64,000 bases of DNA from an uncultured Chloroflexota bacterium (GCA_902791025.1 CADATZ010000007.1:41809-105808); one strand, 5' to 3'; shown: positions 46,442-54,609, counted from the first letter of the stretch. The notes: generated by a model not told the origin, from the sequence alone. Program-made: numbers and translations.

Positions 46442-47323
46442 ATGTTGAAAAAAACATTCAAAAAAGGCGATGTCATTTTTCATGAAGGTGACAACGGTGA
46501 CAGTTTTTTCCAGATCGAATCCGGAAAAGTTGCAGTCATTACCGACTACGGGAAAGAGAATGAAAAACAACTGACAGAAATGGAAGCCGGGCAGTTCTTT
46601 GGTGAATTAGCAGCGGTAGAAGGATATCACCGCAGCGCTACAGTCATCGCAGCGGAAGACAACACAACCGTAACCGAAATTACACAGCAGGAGATGAATT
46701 CTTTCTTTGATGAAAATCCTGACAAAATCATTTTGGTCATGAAAAACATCAGCGGACGAATTCGTGAACTGACAAAAGATTATGAAGAAGCTGTTTCCAC
46801 ACTGAATGATCTGAAAGCCGGAAATACCAGCAGCAAAAGTGAGAGCTTCTTTGACAAGATCAAAAAATTCCTGAACAGTATCGGTGCCTCCGATCAATCC
46901 GTCGAAGAAGAACGGGAAACAGAACACAGCAAAGGTCTGGAAGAAAAGGTTGCCTCTTACCCTGCCGGTACGATCATCTTCAAGCAAGGTGAAGAGGGTA
47001 AATGTATGTACGACATCCATTTTGGCCGTGTAGGAATTTACACAGGTTACAGCACACCTGAACAGAAAGAAATTACGGTTCTTTATCCGAACAAATTCTT
47101 TGGTGAAATGGGGATGATCGACAATGAACCCAGAAGCGCAACCGCGGTAACCCTGGATGATGAGACCACGATTGAAACCATCTATCCGGAAGACCTTGCT
47201 GAACTGATGAAAAAGAATCCGCCAAAGGTAGACATGATCCTTCAGCATCTTTCACAACGTCTCAGGAACCTGACCAGAGACTACACGAAAGTCTGCAAGG
47301 AAATCTGCGAGTTGACCGCGTAA
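46442..47323 (+). CDS. Protein with two cyclic-nucleotide-binding domains
   Basis: A 293-residue cytoplasmic protein with two CRP-like cNMP-binding domains (about 5-120 and 170-285) and no helix-turn-helix or membrane helix. Phosphate-binding cassettes: FFGELAAVEGYHRSATV in the first and FFGEMGMIDNEPRSATA in the second, each keeping the Gly-Glu and Arg-Ser-Ala-Thr that contact the cyclic nucleotide. The linker is Lys- and Glu-rich. The ATG at 46442 is the better start; a GTG three codons earlier sits on the ribosome site. Converges with a class III cyclase gene, so it may be the receptor of its product and act on an unknown target by protein contact. Confidence 0.85.
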   Translation: MLKKTFKKGDVIFHEGDNGDSFFQIESGKVAVITDYGKENEKQLTEMEAGQFFGELAAVEGYHRSATVIAAEDNTTVTEITQQEMNSFFDENPDKIILVMKNISGRIRELTKDYEEAVSTLNDLKAGNTSSKSESFFDKIKKFLNSIGASDQSVEEERETEHSKGLEEKVASYPAGTIIFKQGEEGKCMYDIHFGRVGIYTGYSTPEQKEITVLYPNKFFGEMGMIDNEPRSATAVTLDDETTIETIYPEDLAELMKKNPPKVDMILQHLSQRLRNLTRDYTKVCKEICELTA

Positions 47324-47375
47324 TTCAATAAGAAACATACTTGTGTAGACAATCGAATTTCTGATAATAATATAT

Positions 47376-47432
47376 GGGGTCAGTTCCCGACGTCTCTGCT
47401 TCATGAAGCAGGGACATATACGAACCGACCCC
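47376..47432. terminator. Nested bidirectional terminator
   Basis: The outer stem GGGGTCAGTTC / GAACCGACCCC encloses an inner one GTCTCTGCTTC / GAAGCAGGGAC. It is placed between the convergent cNMP-protein and cyclase genes. The sequence (TATGGGGTCAGTTCCCGAC) resembles the GGGGAC-type palindromic repeats. Confidence 0.7.
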
Positions 47433-47463
47433 GTTATTTATATATTACAGTAGAGCAGTTTAT

Positions 47464-48801
47464 TTATTCTGTGACCTGTAAATTATCGATCCATTTCTGG
47501 AATCCTTCTGTCCTTGCGGTGAAGGAAATAATATATGCGTCTTCTTCAACCCCAATTACTTTCGCATAAACATCACTGAATTCATGAAGCACGATGTTAT
47601 TGTTCTTTTTCAACCTATGCGCAGTGGTTAAAAGGGCAAAATGGCGATCTTCAGAAACAGCAATGATTTTTCCGCTATGAACATTTTCTGATATGACCTT
47701 CCCATCTACATAACGGAAAGATAATTCTTTGGGCAAAGAAATTTTCCGCCATAAGAACATTTGTCCGGAAGTATTTGATAATCTGTACTTTCCGATCCCA
47801 TTAATATCATAGATCGTCAGATATTCCCCTGCTCCTTTGAGCATGATATTACTCTTTGAATTAATCTGCAATTCCTCATTGATCAGAGATACCGTATTTT
47901 CAGAGACAATGATCTGTCCGCCAATTGTCAAACTTTCGATACGGCCGGCAAGGTTGACAGGATACCCCATCACACCGTATTTCATTTTTTGATTGGACCC
48001 AATGTTGCCAACAATCGCATTTCCTGAATTGATGCCGATTCCCATCTCAAATTCCTGAAAACCTCTTTGAGCGTACCACTCATGATCTGCCGCATTCACG
48101 TTCTGCATTTCCACCGCACAAGCCACCGCGTGTGCCGCATGTTCCGGATCATCCATCGGGGCTCCAAAAACGACAAAGATACCATCTCCGAGAAATTCGA
48201 TAACTGTTCCGCCATACCGTTCGATCACTGTCACCATTTTTTCAAAATAGTGGTTCAGGGCTTTGATCAACTCTTCCGGTGTCATATCAGAACTCATTGC
48301 GGTAAATCCTCGCAAATCGCTCATAAGCACGGTGATCTCTTTTAGCTGACCGCCTTTTTTATCACCTTTCGGGGTGTTCAGAACATAATCAGCAATTCGA
48401 GGGGAAGTATAGCGTTCAAAGGCCGCGTTAACTTTGAATAACTGTGTCAAATCATTGATAACAATAACAAAACACCCGTCATTCTCTTCCGCATATGTAA
48501 TATTAACCCAAAGCTTGTAAGTTTTTTTACTGTTATTAACATAATCCACTAAAGCCTTTTGTGTTTCCGTCTTTTCAGTAATAGCATCCAAAAAGAGCTG
48601 GATCAGGCTGTCATTCCGCTTGACAAAAGGAATTTTTTCCCAGATTCTATCCTTTCCAATGGAATCCGCTGAAATCCCAAACAAATTTTCTGCGGAGGGA
48701 TTGAGATATTGAAGGATACCGCTTTTTTGGGTGATGCAGACCGCATCATCCATGTTATTGAAAACATACGATAAAATATGGTCATTTAATACATTATCCA
48801 A
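47464..48801 (-). CDS. PAS-class III adenylate/guanylate cyclase
   Basis: Cytoplasmic 445-residue protein. PAS domain at about 10-125, class III cyclase at about 150-325, and an unassigned beta-rich C-terminal domain at about 330-445. Metal-binding Asp residues are in LMSDLRGFTAM and FLGDGIFVVFG; the transition-state Asn and Arg are in VNLAGR. At the position that usually reads GDAVN (base-selecting Asp or Thr) it reads GYPVN, so nucleotide specificity is uncertain. Start is TTG at 48801 with an almost perfect AGGAGGTGA seven bases ahead; the TGA stop of the isomerase gene lies inside that site, so translation is coupled. It faces a double cNMP-binding gene. Confidence 0.85.
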   Translation of the reverse strand: MDNVLNDHILSYVFNNMDDAVCITQKSGILQYLNPSAENLFGISADSIGKDRIWEKIPFVKRNDSLIQLFLDAITEKTETQKALVDYVNNSKKTYKLWVNITYAEENDGCFVIVINDLTQLFKVNAAFERYTSPRIADYVLNTPKGDKKGGQLKEITVLMSDLRGFTAMSSDMTPEELIKALNHYFEKMVTVIERYGGTVIEFLGDGIFVVFGAPMDDPEHAAHAVACAVEMQNVNAADHEWYAQRGFQEFEMGIGINSGNAIVGNIGSNQKMKYGVMGYPVNLAGRIESLTIGGQIIVSENTVSLINEELQINSKSNIMLKGAGEYLTIYDINGIGKYRLSNTSGQMFLWRKISLPKELSFRYVDGKVISENVHSGKIIAVSEDRHFALLTTAHRLKKNNNIVLHEFSDVYAKVIGVEEDAYIISFTARTEGFQKWIDNLQVTE

Positions 48802-48804
48802 AAC

Positions 48805-49614
48805 TCACCTCCTATCAAAAGATTTATTTGGTTTATCGCTGTATTGCATAATCCAATTAATATCTTCCAGCAACGGGTCTCCATGATAAACCGGACGGGT
48901 ATATTCAATCACCCAGGATGCATCCGGAACCGTTTCATAAATATAAGGGAGCAATCGTTCAAAATCAACGGTTCCCTCGCGAAGACGGTTATGAAGGTCG
49001 TGTACACCGTCATTGTTATGAAAATGAAATCCCCGGATCTGATCTTTCAAGTCCGCAATCAATTTGTAAATATCCCAGGCATTCGCATTAGCATGTCCAA
49101 TATCAACAAGTACATCAAACTTTTGATCCCGGCATAAATCGGTAAATTCACCCTGATCCAACAATTTCCAGCCATCCGCATCGGTTCCTGTATTCTCCAC
49201 CAACAGACGCAAGTCCGGAAAAAGGTTCCGCATTTCATCCAGATTTTCAAGAGATGTTTGCAATAATTTATCTTTTGTATCATCGGTTACCGGACAGTTA
49301 TTAAGATGATAAACCATTTCCGAAGGACGCAGGATTTCCGCATATTTTTTCGTCAGGAGAATGTGATACATGCTTTCTTTGTATTCTATGCTGCCTTTTG
49401 GACCGGTATGCTCCACACCCCAAACCGGCTCATGAAAAAAAAGCGTTCCTTCAGAGAAAAGGTCCAGGTTCTTCTTCAGGTTCTCCTCAAATGCCGCCAA
49501 ATCAAACATGGGCAGCAGTTCAAAACCTATATTCAATCCAAACCGTTCTCTGTAAATTCGTGCTGTTTCCAGTTTACAGCGGGGAAGTACACATGTATCA
49601 ATGAGGATATCCAT
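48805..49614 (-). CDS. Sugar phosphate isomerase/epimerase (AP endonuclease 2-type TIM barrel)
   Basis: A 269-residue xylose-isomerase-like TIM-barrel protein. Metal-binding pattern: Glu in RLLVENTGTDADG, Asp-x-x-His in LVDIGHANANAW, His in GFHFHNNDGVHDLH and Glu in WVIEYTRPVY, typical of AP_endonuc_2 epimerases/isomerases such as inosose isomerases. GAGGAG precedes the ATG. It follows a Gfo/Idh dehydrogenase gene and sits at the end of a sugar ABC operon, so it likely isomerises the keto-product of that dehydrogenase. Its stop lies inside the ribosome site of the cyclase gene. Confidence 0.88.
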   Translation of the reverse strand: MDILIDTCVLPRCKLETARIYRERFGLNIGFELLPMFDLAAFEENLKKNLDLFSEGTLFFHEPVWGVEHTGPKGSIEYKESMYHILLTKKYAEILRPSEMVYHLNNCPVTDDTKDKLLQTSLENLDEMRNLFPDLRLLVENTGTDADGWKLLDQGEFTDLCRDQKFDVLVDIGHANANAWDIYKLIADLKDQIRGFHFHNNDGVHDLHNRLREGTVDFERLLPYIYETVPDASWVIEYTRPVYHGDPLLEDINWIMQYSDKPNKSFDRR

Positions 49615-49630
49615 ATATTCTCCTCTATAT

Positions 49631-49662
49631 AAAATATCCGCAAAACTACATGCGGATATTTT
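49631..49662 (-). terminator. Intercistronic hairpin between dehydrogenase and isomerase genes
   Basis: AAAATATCCGC and GCGGATATTTT form a perfect 11-bp stem with a 10-base loop. On the minus strand it runs into TTTTATATAG, so it may reduce read-through to the isomerase and cyclase genes or protect the upstream mRNA. Confidence 0.55.
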
Positions 49663-49688
49663 ATATTCAAGACATTATTCGACGACTC

Positions 49689-50705
49689 TCACTTGATCTC
49701 AACAAGCTTTTCGGTTTTAAAAGATTCAGTGGCAGCAAAAGCGATGCGGGTGGAGGCAGTTCCGTCTTGAACCTTCACATCCGGTTTGCGTCCGGTGCGG
49801 ACACAGTCTACAAATTCGGCAACTTCCGCAAGGTAAGCTTCCGCGAATCTTTCCGGGAATGCTTCCACACATTCAGTCACAACACCGTGTTCATTGTAGA
49901 GCAGTGCCAGGTTCTTTTCCGGGATCGGAGAAATGCGGATAGAGCCTTTTGTACCGACAATTTCGGTCTCAATGTGATAACCGTGAGCCGCGGTACGTCC
50001 GGTGTGCACAATACCCATGCCGCCCTTTTTAAAGTGGAACAGGGCACAGCCGGCTTCCGCGTCACCCAGTTCGGCAAATTGCGGGAAGCCGTAAGAAGAA
50101 CCGATGGCGTAAACTGTCTCCGGTTCGTCATTCAGGAACCAGCGCATCAGATCAATATCATGGATCGCCATGTCAATAAACAGCCCGCCGGAGGTAGCAG
50201 CAAAACGCAGAGCACCTTCAACGGATTTCACCGGGTCGACACCGACAGCCTTCACAAGATAAGGTTCACCGATTTCACCGGCCTTGATTTTTTCCATAGC
50301 ATAGACATAGGAGGGATCAAAGCGCCGCATGAAACCGAGCATAAAAACCTTGTCCGGATGTGCGGCAACTGCTTTTTCCGCTTCCAGACATTCCTCCACG
50401 TTCACACCCAACGGTTTTTCGCAAAAGACATGCTTCCCCGCAGCCAGTGCTTTGGAAAGCTGTTCACAGTGCACGCCGGAGGTAGTCACAATCGCAACGG
50501 CATCAATGTCGGCTTTTGCAAGCATTTCATCGAAATCCGTATAAAGATCCGCTACACCCAGTTCATTCTTTGCATACTCCAGTTCCGCTGGAACGATGGA
50601 ACAGGCAGCCGTCAGGCAGGCGCCCGGAATACGGAAAGCGATATTTTTTGCGTGAATCTTACCAAGTCTGCCAAGTCCGGCGATACCGATTTTTATATTT
50701 TCCAT
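49689..50705 (-). CDS. Gfo/Idh/MocA-family oxidoreductase, inositol 2-dehydrogenase-like
   Basis: A 338-residue NAD(P)-dependent dehydrogenase. Rossmann motif GIAGLGRLGKIHAKNI at the N terminus, the EKPLG motif with catalytic Lys at about 98, and the SGGLFIDMAIHDIDLMRWF segment with the catalytic Asp/His pair at about 175-185. Similar to IolG (myo-inositol 2-dehydrogenase), but many sugar dehydrogenases share these motifs. It follows the permease gene of an RbsA/RbsC-type transporter and precedes a TIM-barrel isomerase, which is the usual inositol or sugar degradation context. GGAG is five bases upstream of ATG. Confidence 0.9.
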   Translation of the reverse strand: MENIKIGIAGLGRLGKIHAKNIAFRIPGACLTAACSIVPAELEYAKNELGVADLYTDFDEMLAKADIDAVAIVTTSGVHCEQLSKALAAGKHVFCEKPLGVNVEECLEAEKAVAAHPDKVFMLGFMRRFDPSYVYAMEKIKAGEIGEPYLVKAVGVDPVKSVEGALRFAATSGGLFIDMAIHDIDLMRWFLNDEPETVYAIGSSYGFPQFAELGDAEAGCALFHFKKGGMGIVHTGRTAAHGYHIETEIVGTKGSIRISPIPEKNLALLYNEHGVVTECVEAFPERFAEAYLAEVAEFVDCVRTGRKPDVKVQDGTASTRIAFAATESFKTEKLVEIK

Positions 50706-50720
50706 TTTTCTCCTTATATG

Positions 50721-50752
50721 ATATGAGACAGGGAATTATCCCCGTCTCATAT
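50721..50752 (-). terminator. Intercistronic hairpin between permease and dehydrogenase genes
   Basis: ATATGAGAC and GTCTCATAT flank a GGG..CCC extension with one internal mismatch. Without a U-run; more likely an mRNA stem that buffers the operon than a full terminator. Confidence 0.45.
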
Positions 50753-50785
50753 TACTTATTACTGAGTTCTAATTTCTGATTTCAT

Positions 50786-51760
50786 TTACGCTTTGCGTGC
50801 ATTCTTGCGCATATCGATGACAACACCGATGATGACAACGAAACCTTCAACGATCTGCTGCCAGTAAGCATCAATACCAAGAATGGTCATACCGTTGCGA
50901 AGCACGGAGAAGATCAGCGCACCGACCACAGCACCCCAAACCGTACCGATACCGCCGGACTGGGAAGTACCGCCGATGGTGGTGGAAGCAATCGCTGTCA
51001 GTTCATAACCGGTAGCAGCACCCGGGTGGGCGGATTGTGTACGACCGACGAAGACGACAGCCGCGACACCGGCCAACAGGCCCATGTAAGCATTGATGAG
51101 CAGGATCATCTTTTTAACGTTGATACCGGACACTTCCGCAGCCTGCATATTGCCGCCGATGGCGTAAACGCGTTTACCAAAGCGGGTATTATTCAGCAGG
51201 ATCCAGGTCACAAGGATACAAATAATATAAATCAACACAGGAACCGGCAGGAATCCGAAAACACGACCGGAGCCGATCGTCTTGAATGCGGGAATCAATG
51301 AGGATACCGGTTTACCGCCGGAATAAAGCAGGGCGAAGCCGCGTGCGATGGTCTGCATACCGAGGGTGGCGATGAATGCCGGAATACCGGTGAAGGCGAT
51401 AAAAGAACCATTCACAAGACCGACGACTACACCGACCACAAGTGCGATAAGGATCGGAACAATGACCGGCAACTCCGGCATATTCGGGAAAATTTTACCG
51501 GATGCTGTTGCTTTTTGGCCGAAGCTTGCACAAATCACAGCACAAAGCGCCAGTGTGGAACCAACCGCCAGGTCAGTGCCTTTTCCAATAATGACCAGCG
51601 TCATACCAAGCGCCAGAATACCGAAAATACAAGCCTGCAGCAAAACATTCATCAGGTTGGCAGGTTTACGGAAGTTCGGGCTGACGATACAAAGCAGCGC
51701 GACCATAATAACCAAAACCAATACGATACCGTATTTTGATAAAATCTCTTTAGTCTTCAT
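50786..51760 (-). CDS. Sugar ABC transporter permease (RbsC/MglC type)
   Basis: A 324-residue permease with about nine to ten membrane helices. NLMNVLLQACIFGILALGMTLV near the start is the RbsC/XylH family pattern; NTRFGKRVYAIGGNMQAAEVSGI is the coupling loop and GGTSQSGGIGTVWGAVVGAL the last family motif. It lies between the ATPase and dehydrogenase genes. Substrate is inferred from neighbours: an inositol or simple sugar. Confidence 0.93.
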   Translation of the reverse strand: MKTKEILSKYGIVLVLVIMVALLCIVSPNFRKPANLMNVLLQACIFGILALGMTLVIIGKGTDLAVGSTLALCAVICASFGQKATASGKIFPNMPELPVIVPILIALVVGVVVGLVNGSFIAFTGIPAFIATLGMQTIARGFALLYSGGKPVSSLIPAFKTIGSGRVFGFLPVPVLIYIICILVTWILLNNTRFGKRVYAIGGNMQAAEVSGINVKKMILLINAYMGLLAGVAAVVFVGRTQSAHPGAATGYELTAIASTTIGGTSQSGGIGTVWGAVVGALIFSVLRNGMTILGIDAYWQQIVEGFVVIIGVVIDMRKNARKA

Positions 51761-51773
51761 AATTCATCCTCTT

Positions 51774-53285
51774 TTAGAAATCATCATCCGTACCGGTAGC
51801 GTAACGCATCAGAACTTCCTGCGTGATATCCGGTCCATTCTCCAAAATACCCGTGATCTTGCCTTCATGCATGACAACGATACGGTCGCTCATCCCGATC
51901 ACTTCCGGCAGTTCGGAAGAAACCATAATGATACATTTACCCTGGGCAGCCAATTCACTCATCAGCTGATAAATTTCAGCTTTCGCGCCGACATCAATAC
52001 CGCGCGTCGGTTCGTCAAGGATCAGCACATCCGGTTCAGTCATCAGCCAGCGGGCTAACAGAACCTTCTGCTGGTTACCGCCGGAGAGATTCATGATCTT
52101 CTGCTTCAGACTCGGGGTCTTAATTTCGATTGCCTCAACGTATTTTGCACATGCCTCATCAACCGCCTTCTGATCAACCAGACCGAGCTTTGTCAGATAT
52201 TTGTCATAGTTCGGAATAGCGATGTTGGTATCGATTGAAAGCAGCGGGAAAATTCCCGTACCGCGGCGGTCTTCCGTCAGGAAGGAGATACCCATGTTGA
52301 TAGCCTCGCCCGGGTTGTGAATTTCCACCGGTTTGCCATGCAGATAGATTTGACCTTCCGTATGCGGACGAATACCGAAGATGGTTTCCATAACTTCCGT
52401 ACGTCCCGCGCCTACCAGACCGGCAAACCCGAGAATTTCACCCTTACGTACTTCGAATGAGACATTCTTGAAATATTTATGATGAGAAAGGTGCTCGACC
52501 TTCAGTACGATACCTTCTTTATCCGTCTCGATCTTCGGGAACATATCATCCATCGGACGACCAACCATCATGGCAATCAACTGTTCTGTGTTAATATCTT
52601 TTACAGCTGCCGTGCCGACATTGGTACCGTCACGAAATACAGTAACAGTATCCGCAACCTCAAAAATCTCTTCCAACCGGTGAGAAATATAGATGATAGA
52701 ACGGCCTTCAGCTTTCAAGCGGCGGATAATTGTGAAGAGCTGCTGCTCTTCGCGTTCTGTCAGGGAAGAAGATGGTTCATCCATAATGATCAGCTTGGCG
52801 TTGTAGGAAACCGCTTTCGCGATTTCAACCATCTGCATTTGAGCAACCGTCAGGTTGACCATCAATGTCTTCGGATCCACATCCAAATCGATCTGCTTCA
52901 GAACCTGCTTGCTGTCCTCATACATCTTCTTATGATCCACAAGACCAAACTTGTTGACCGGCTCCCGTCCCAACCAGATATTTTCCATGATCGGACGAAA
53001 TTCAACCGGAGACAATTCCTGATGGATCATTGAAATACCCATGTTCAGTGCATCAGCGGTGTTATATTTGGAGATGGATTTGCCGTCAAAGATGATCTCG
53101 CCGGAAGTTACCGGCTGGATCCCGATCAGGCATTTCATCAGCGTGGATTTCCCCGCGCCATTCTCACCGCAAAGCGCGTGTACTTCACCGCGCTTTACAT
53201 TCAAATTTACACCTTTTAATGCTCTGACACCGGGGAATGTCTTTTCGACATCTACCATTCGCAGTAAATATTCGTCATTAGCCAT
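51774..53285 (-). CDS. Sugar ABC transporter ATPase (RbsA/MglA type)
   Basis: A 503-residue protein with two ABC domains. Domain 1: Walker A GENGAGKST, Walker B LIIMDEPSSSLT. Domain 2: GLVGAGRTE, signature NLSGGNQQKV, Walker B VLILDEPTRGIDVG, here with a full Asp-Glu. GGAGGG lies just before the ATG. 308 bases separate it from the binding-protein gene, with heptamer repeats and an attenuator-like hairpin in that gap. Confidence 0.93.
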   Translation of the reverse strand: MANDEYLLRMVDVEKTFPGVRALKGVNLNVKRGEVHALCGENGAGKSTLMKCLIGIQPVTSGEIIFDGKSISKYNTADALNMGISMIHQELSPVEFRPIMENIWLGREPVNKFGLVDHKKMYEDSKQVLKQIDLDVDPKTLMVNLTVAQMQMVEIAKAVSYNAKLIIMDEPSSSLTEREEQQLFTIIRRLKAEGRSIIYISHRLEEIFEVADTVTVFRDGTNVGTAAVKDINTEQLIAMMVGRPMDDMFPKIETDKEGIVLKVEHLSHHKYFKNVSFEVRKGEILGFAGLVGAGRTEVMETIFGIRPHTEGQIYLHGKPVEIHNPGEAINMGISFLTEDRRGTGIFPLLSIDTNIAIPNYDKYLTKLGLVDQKAVDEACAKYVEAIEIKTPSLKQKIMNLSGGNQQKVLLARWLMTEPDVLILDEPTRGIDVGAKAEIYQLMSELAAQGKCIIMVSSELPEVIGMSDRIVVMHEGKITGILENGPDITQEVLMRYATGTDDDF

Positions 53286-53305
53286 TTACCCTCCAAGTGT
53301 CGGTG

Positions 53306-53403
53306 AAAGTAAGAATTAAGAAGTAAGAATGAAGAAATTAAAATGAAGAATTACGCATGAAGAAGGAAGACTGAAGATTGCAGAATGAGGAACGAAGAAT
53401 TAC
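53306..53403. repeat. Long tandem heptamer repeat (GAAGTAA/GAATGAA type)
   Basis: At least 13 diverged units of period 7 (AAGTAAG, AATTAAG, AAGTAAG, AATGAAG, AAATTAA and so on). It is partly complementary to the array at 53473-53543, so the two could pair as a long imperfect stem in the mRNA. Confidence 0.8.
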
Positions 53404-53472
53404 GGATCATCAGAAAGTGACTCGTGGAAGATAACTCCGAATCGAAACAACTGAGTTATGTCCGAACAAGTT

Positions 53473-53543
53473 CCCTTACTTTTAACTTCTAACTTCTTTC
53501 TTCTTACTTTTTTCCTTACTTCTTACTTCTTACCTCTTACTTG
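53473..53543. repeat. Tandem heptamer repeat (CTTACTT type), complementary to the one at 53306
   Basis: About nine units of period 7 (TTAACTT, CTAACTT, CTTTCTT, CTTACTT, then CTTACTT, CTTACCT, CTTACTT). The 308-base gap 53286-53593 holds this array, the one at 53306, and a short hairpin, with no other feature I can see. Confidence 0.8.
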
Positions 53544-53553
53544 ACAAAATATA

Positions 53554-53575
53554 GAGGGGAGAAACCTCTCCCCTC
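53554..53575 (-). terminator. Attenuator-like hairpin after the binding-protein gene
   Basis: GAGGGGAG and CTCCCCTC form an 8-bp GC-rich stem; on the minus strand TATATTTTG follows. Located 19 bases after the stop of the binding-protein gene, it would explain high expression of the binding protein relative to the transporter. Confidence 0.65.
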
Positions 53576-53593
53576 CACATTATCAATTACAGA

Positions 53594-54544
53594 TTATTCA
53601 AAATCTTCAACGTTTTCAGCTGAAACAGGGATGAACGGAATGACTGTCCATTTTTCAACTTCTTCACCGTTCAGAACTGCAACAGCGGTCTTGACAGCGC
53701 CTTCACCCTGGCCCTGGCCATCCTGCTTCGCGGAGAAGTCAAGGCGGCCTTCTTTGATGGCGACGATAGCGTCATCGATCAGGTCAACACCGGCGACGAT
53801 GACATCGTCTTTCATACCGGCAGTTTCGAGAGCTTCAACAGCGCCCAGTGCCATTTCGTCGTTGTTGGCCATAACTGCGCAGAGCTGATCGCCATAGGCA
53901 GTGATCCAGTTTTCAACGATGGTCACGGCCTGGTCACGCTGCCAGTTACCGGTCTGTTCGGCGAGGAATTCATAACCCGGATACAGATCGAAGATTTCCT
54001 TGTTACCGCCGGTGCGGCCCGGGGTAGCGGTGTTGGACAGCTGGCCCATCAGGACAACATAACCGCATTTTGCATCTTCGCCGAGCTGGTCAACAACGAA
54101 CTCAGCCTGGAAGTTACCGGCATCAACTTCGTTGGAACCGACATAGTAAACGCCTTCCGGGATTTCCAGTTCTTCAGCGGTGTCAGGATCAATGAAGGGG
54201 TTGCGGTTGACGAAGATCAACGGAATTTCAGCTTCAGCAGCCTTGTCGATGATCGGTTCAACACCCTGCGGGTTGACGGGGATAACAATCAGAGCATCAA
54301 CGCCATCAGCGATGAAGTTTTCGATATCGCTCATCTGCTTCATTTCATCATCACGGCCATCAGCAAGAACCAGCTCAACGCCATTTTCAGCGGCATAAGC
54401 ATCGGCATAGCCCATAATGTAGGTCTGGAACGTGTCATTGTAGTTATTGCACGCGTAACCGATCTTGTATGTATCCTGCGCGCCGGCAACAGCAGCGAAT
54501 GCCAGAGAAAGGATAACAACCAACAAAACAATACTCTTCTTCAT
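53594..54544 (-). CDS. Periplasmic-binding-protein-like sugar-binding protein (type 1, RbsB/MglB class)
   Basis: A 316-residue extracytoplasmic binding protein. The signal peptide (MKKSIVLLVVILSLAF) ends at AGA before QDTYKIGYACNN; no lipobox cysteine. Mature motifs of the Peripla_BP_4 class: GYADAYAAENGVELVLADGR, IENFIADGVDALIVIPVNP and, near the C terminus, VMANNDEMALGAVEAL. AAAAGGAG is seven bases upstream of ATG. It is the first gene of the operon and lies below a LacI-type operator. Ligand: inositol or a simple sugar, inferred from the downstream IolG-like enzyme. Confidence 0.93.
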   Translation of the reverse strand: MKKSIVLLVVILSLAFAAVAGAQDTYKIGYACNNYNDTFQTYIMGYADAYAAENGVELVLADGRDDEMKQMSDIENFIADGVDALIVIPVNPQGVEPIIDKAAEAEIPLIFVNRNPFIDPDTAEELEIPEGVYYVGSNEVDAGNFQAEFVVDQLGEDAKCGYVVLMGQLSNTATPGRTGGNKEIFDLYPGYEFLAEQTGNWQRDQAVTIVENWITAYGDQLCAVMANNDEMALGAVEALETAGMKDDVIVAGVDLIDDAIVAIKEGRLDFSAKQDGQGQGEGAVKTAVAVLNGEEVEKWTVIPFIPVSAENVEDFE

Positions 54545-54570
54545 ATTTTTTCTCCTTTTGGAATTGATTT

Positions 54571-54590
54571 ACTCGTAAACGTTTACGAGT
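54571..54590 (-). promoter_or_regulatory. LacI-family operator of the sugar operon
   Basis: A perfect 20-base palindrome, ACTCGTAAAC/GTTTACGAGT, containing the GTAAACGTTTAC core recognised by LacI/GalR-family repressors. It lies just downstream of the -10 box and 26 bases before the start codon, so a bound repressor would block transcription. No LacI-type gene is in the window. Confidence 0.85.
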
Positions 54591-54603
54591 TTCACTTCAA
54601 GTT

Positions 54604-54609
54604 ATTATA
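54604..54609 (-). promoter_or_regulatory. -10 box of the sugar operon
   Basis: A perfect TATAAT on the minus strand, 13 bases upstream of the operator; TTAATG lies 17 bases further upstream as a weak -35. The start of transcription would fall next to the operator. Confidence 0.65.

Noticed and set aside
49650..50726. 358-codon open frame on the plus strand
   Set aside because: Antisense to the IolG-like dehydrogenase gene, whose motifs are clear; the plus-strand product is Phe/His-rich with no domain.
53306..53543. CRISPR-like repeats in the 53.3 kb gap
   Set aside because: Period is seven bases with diverging units and no spacers; these are heptamer arrays, and there are no cas genes.
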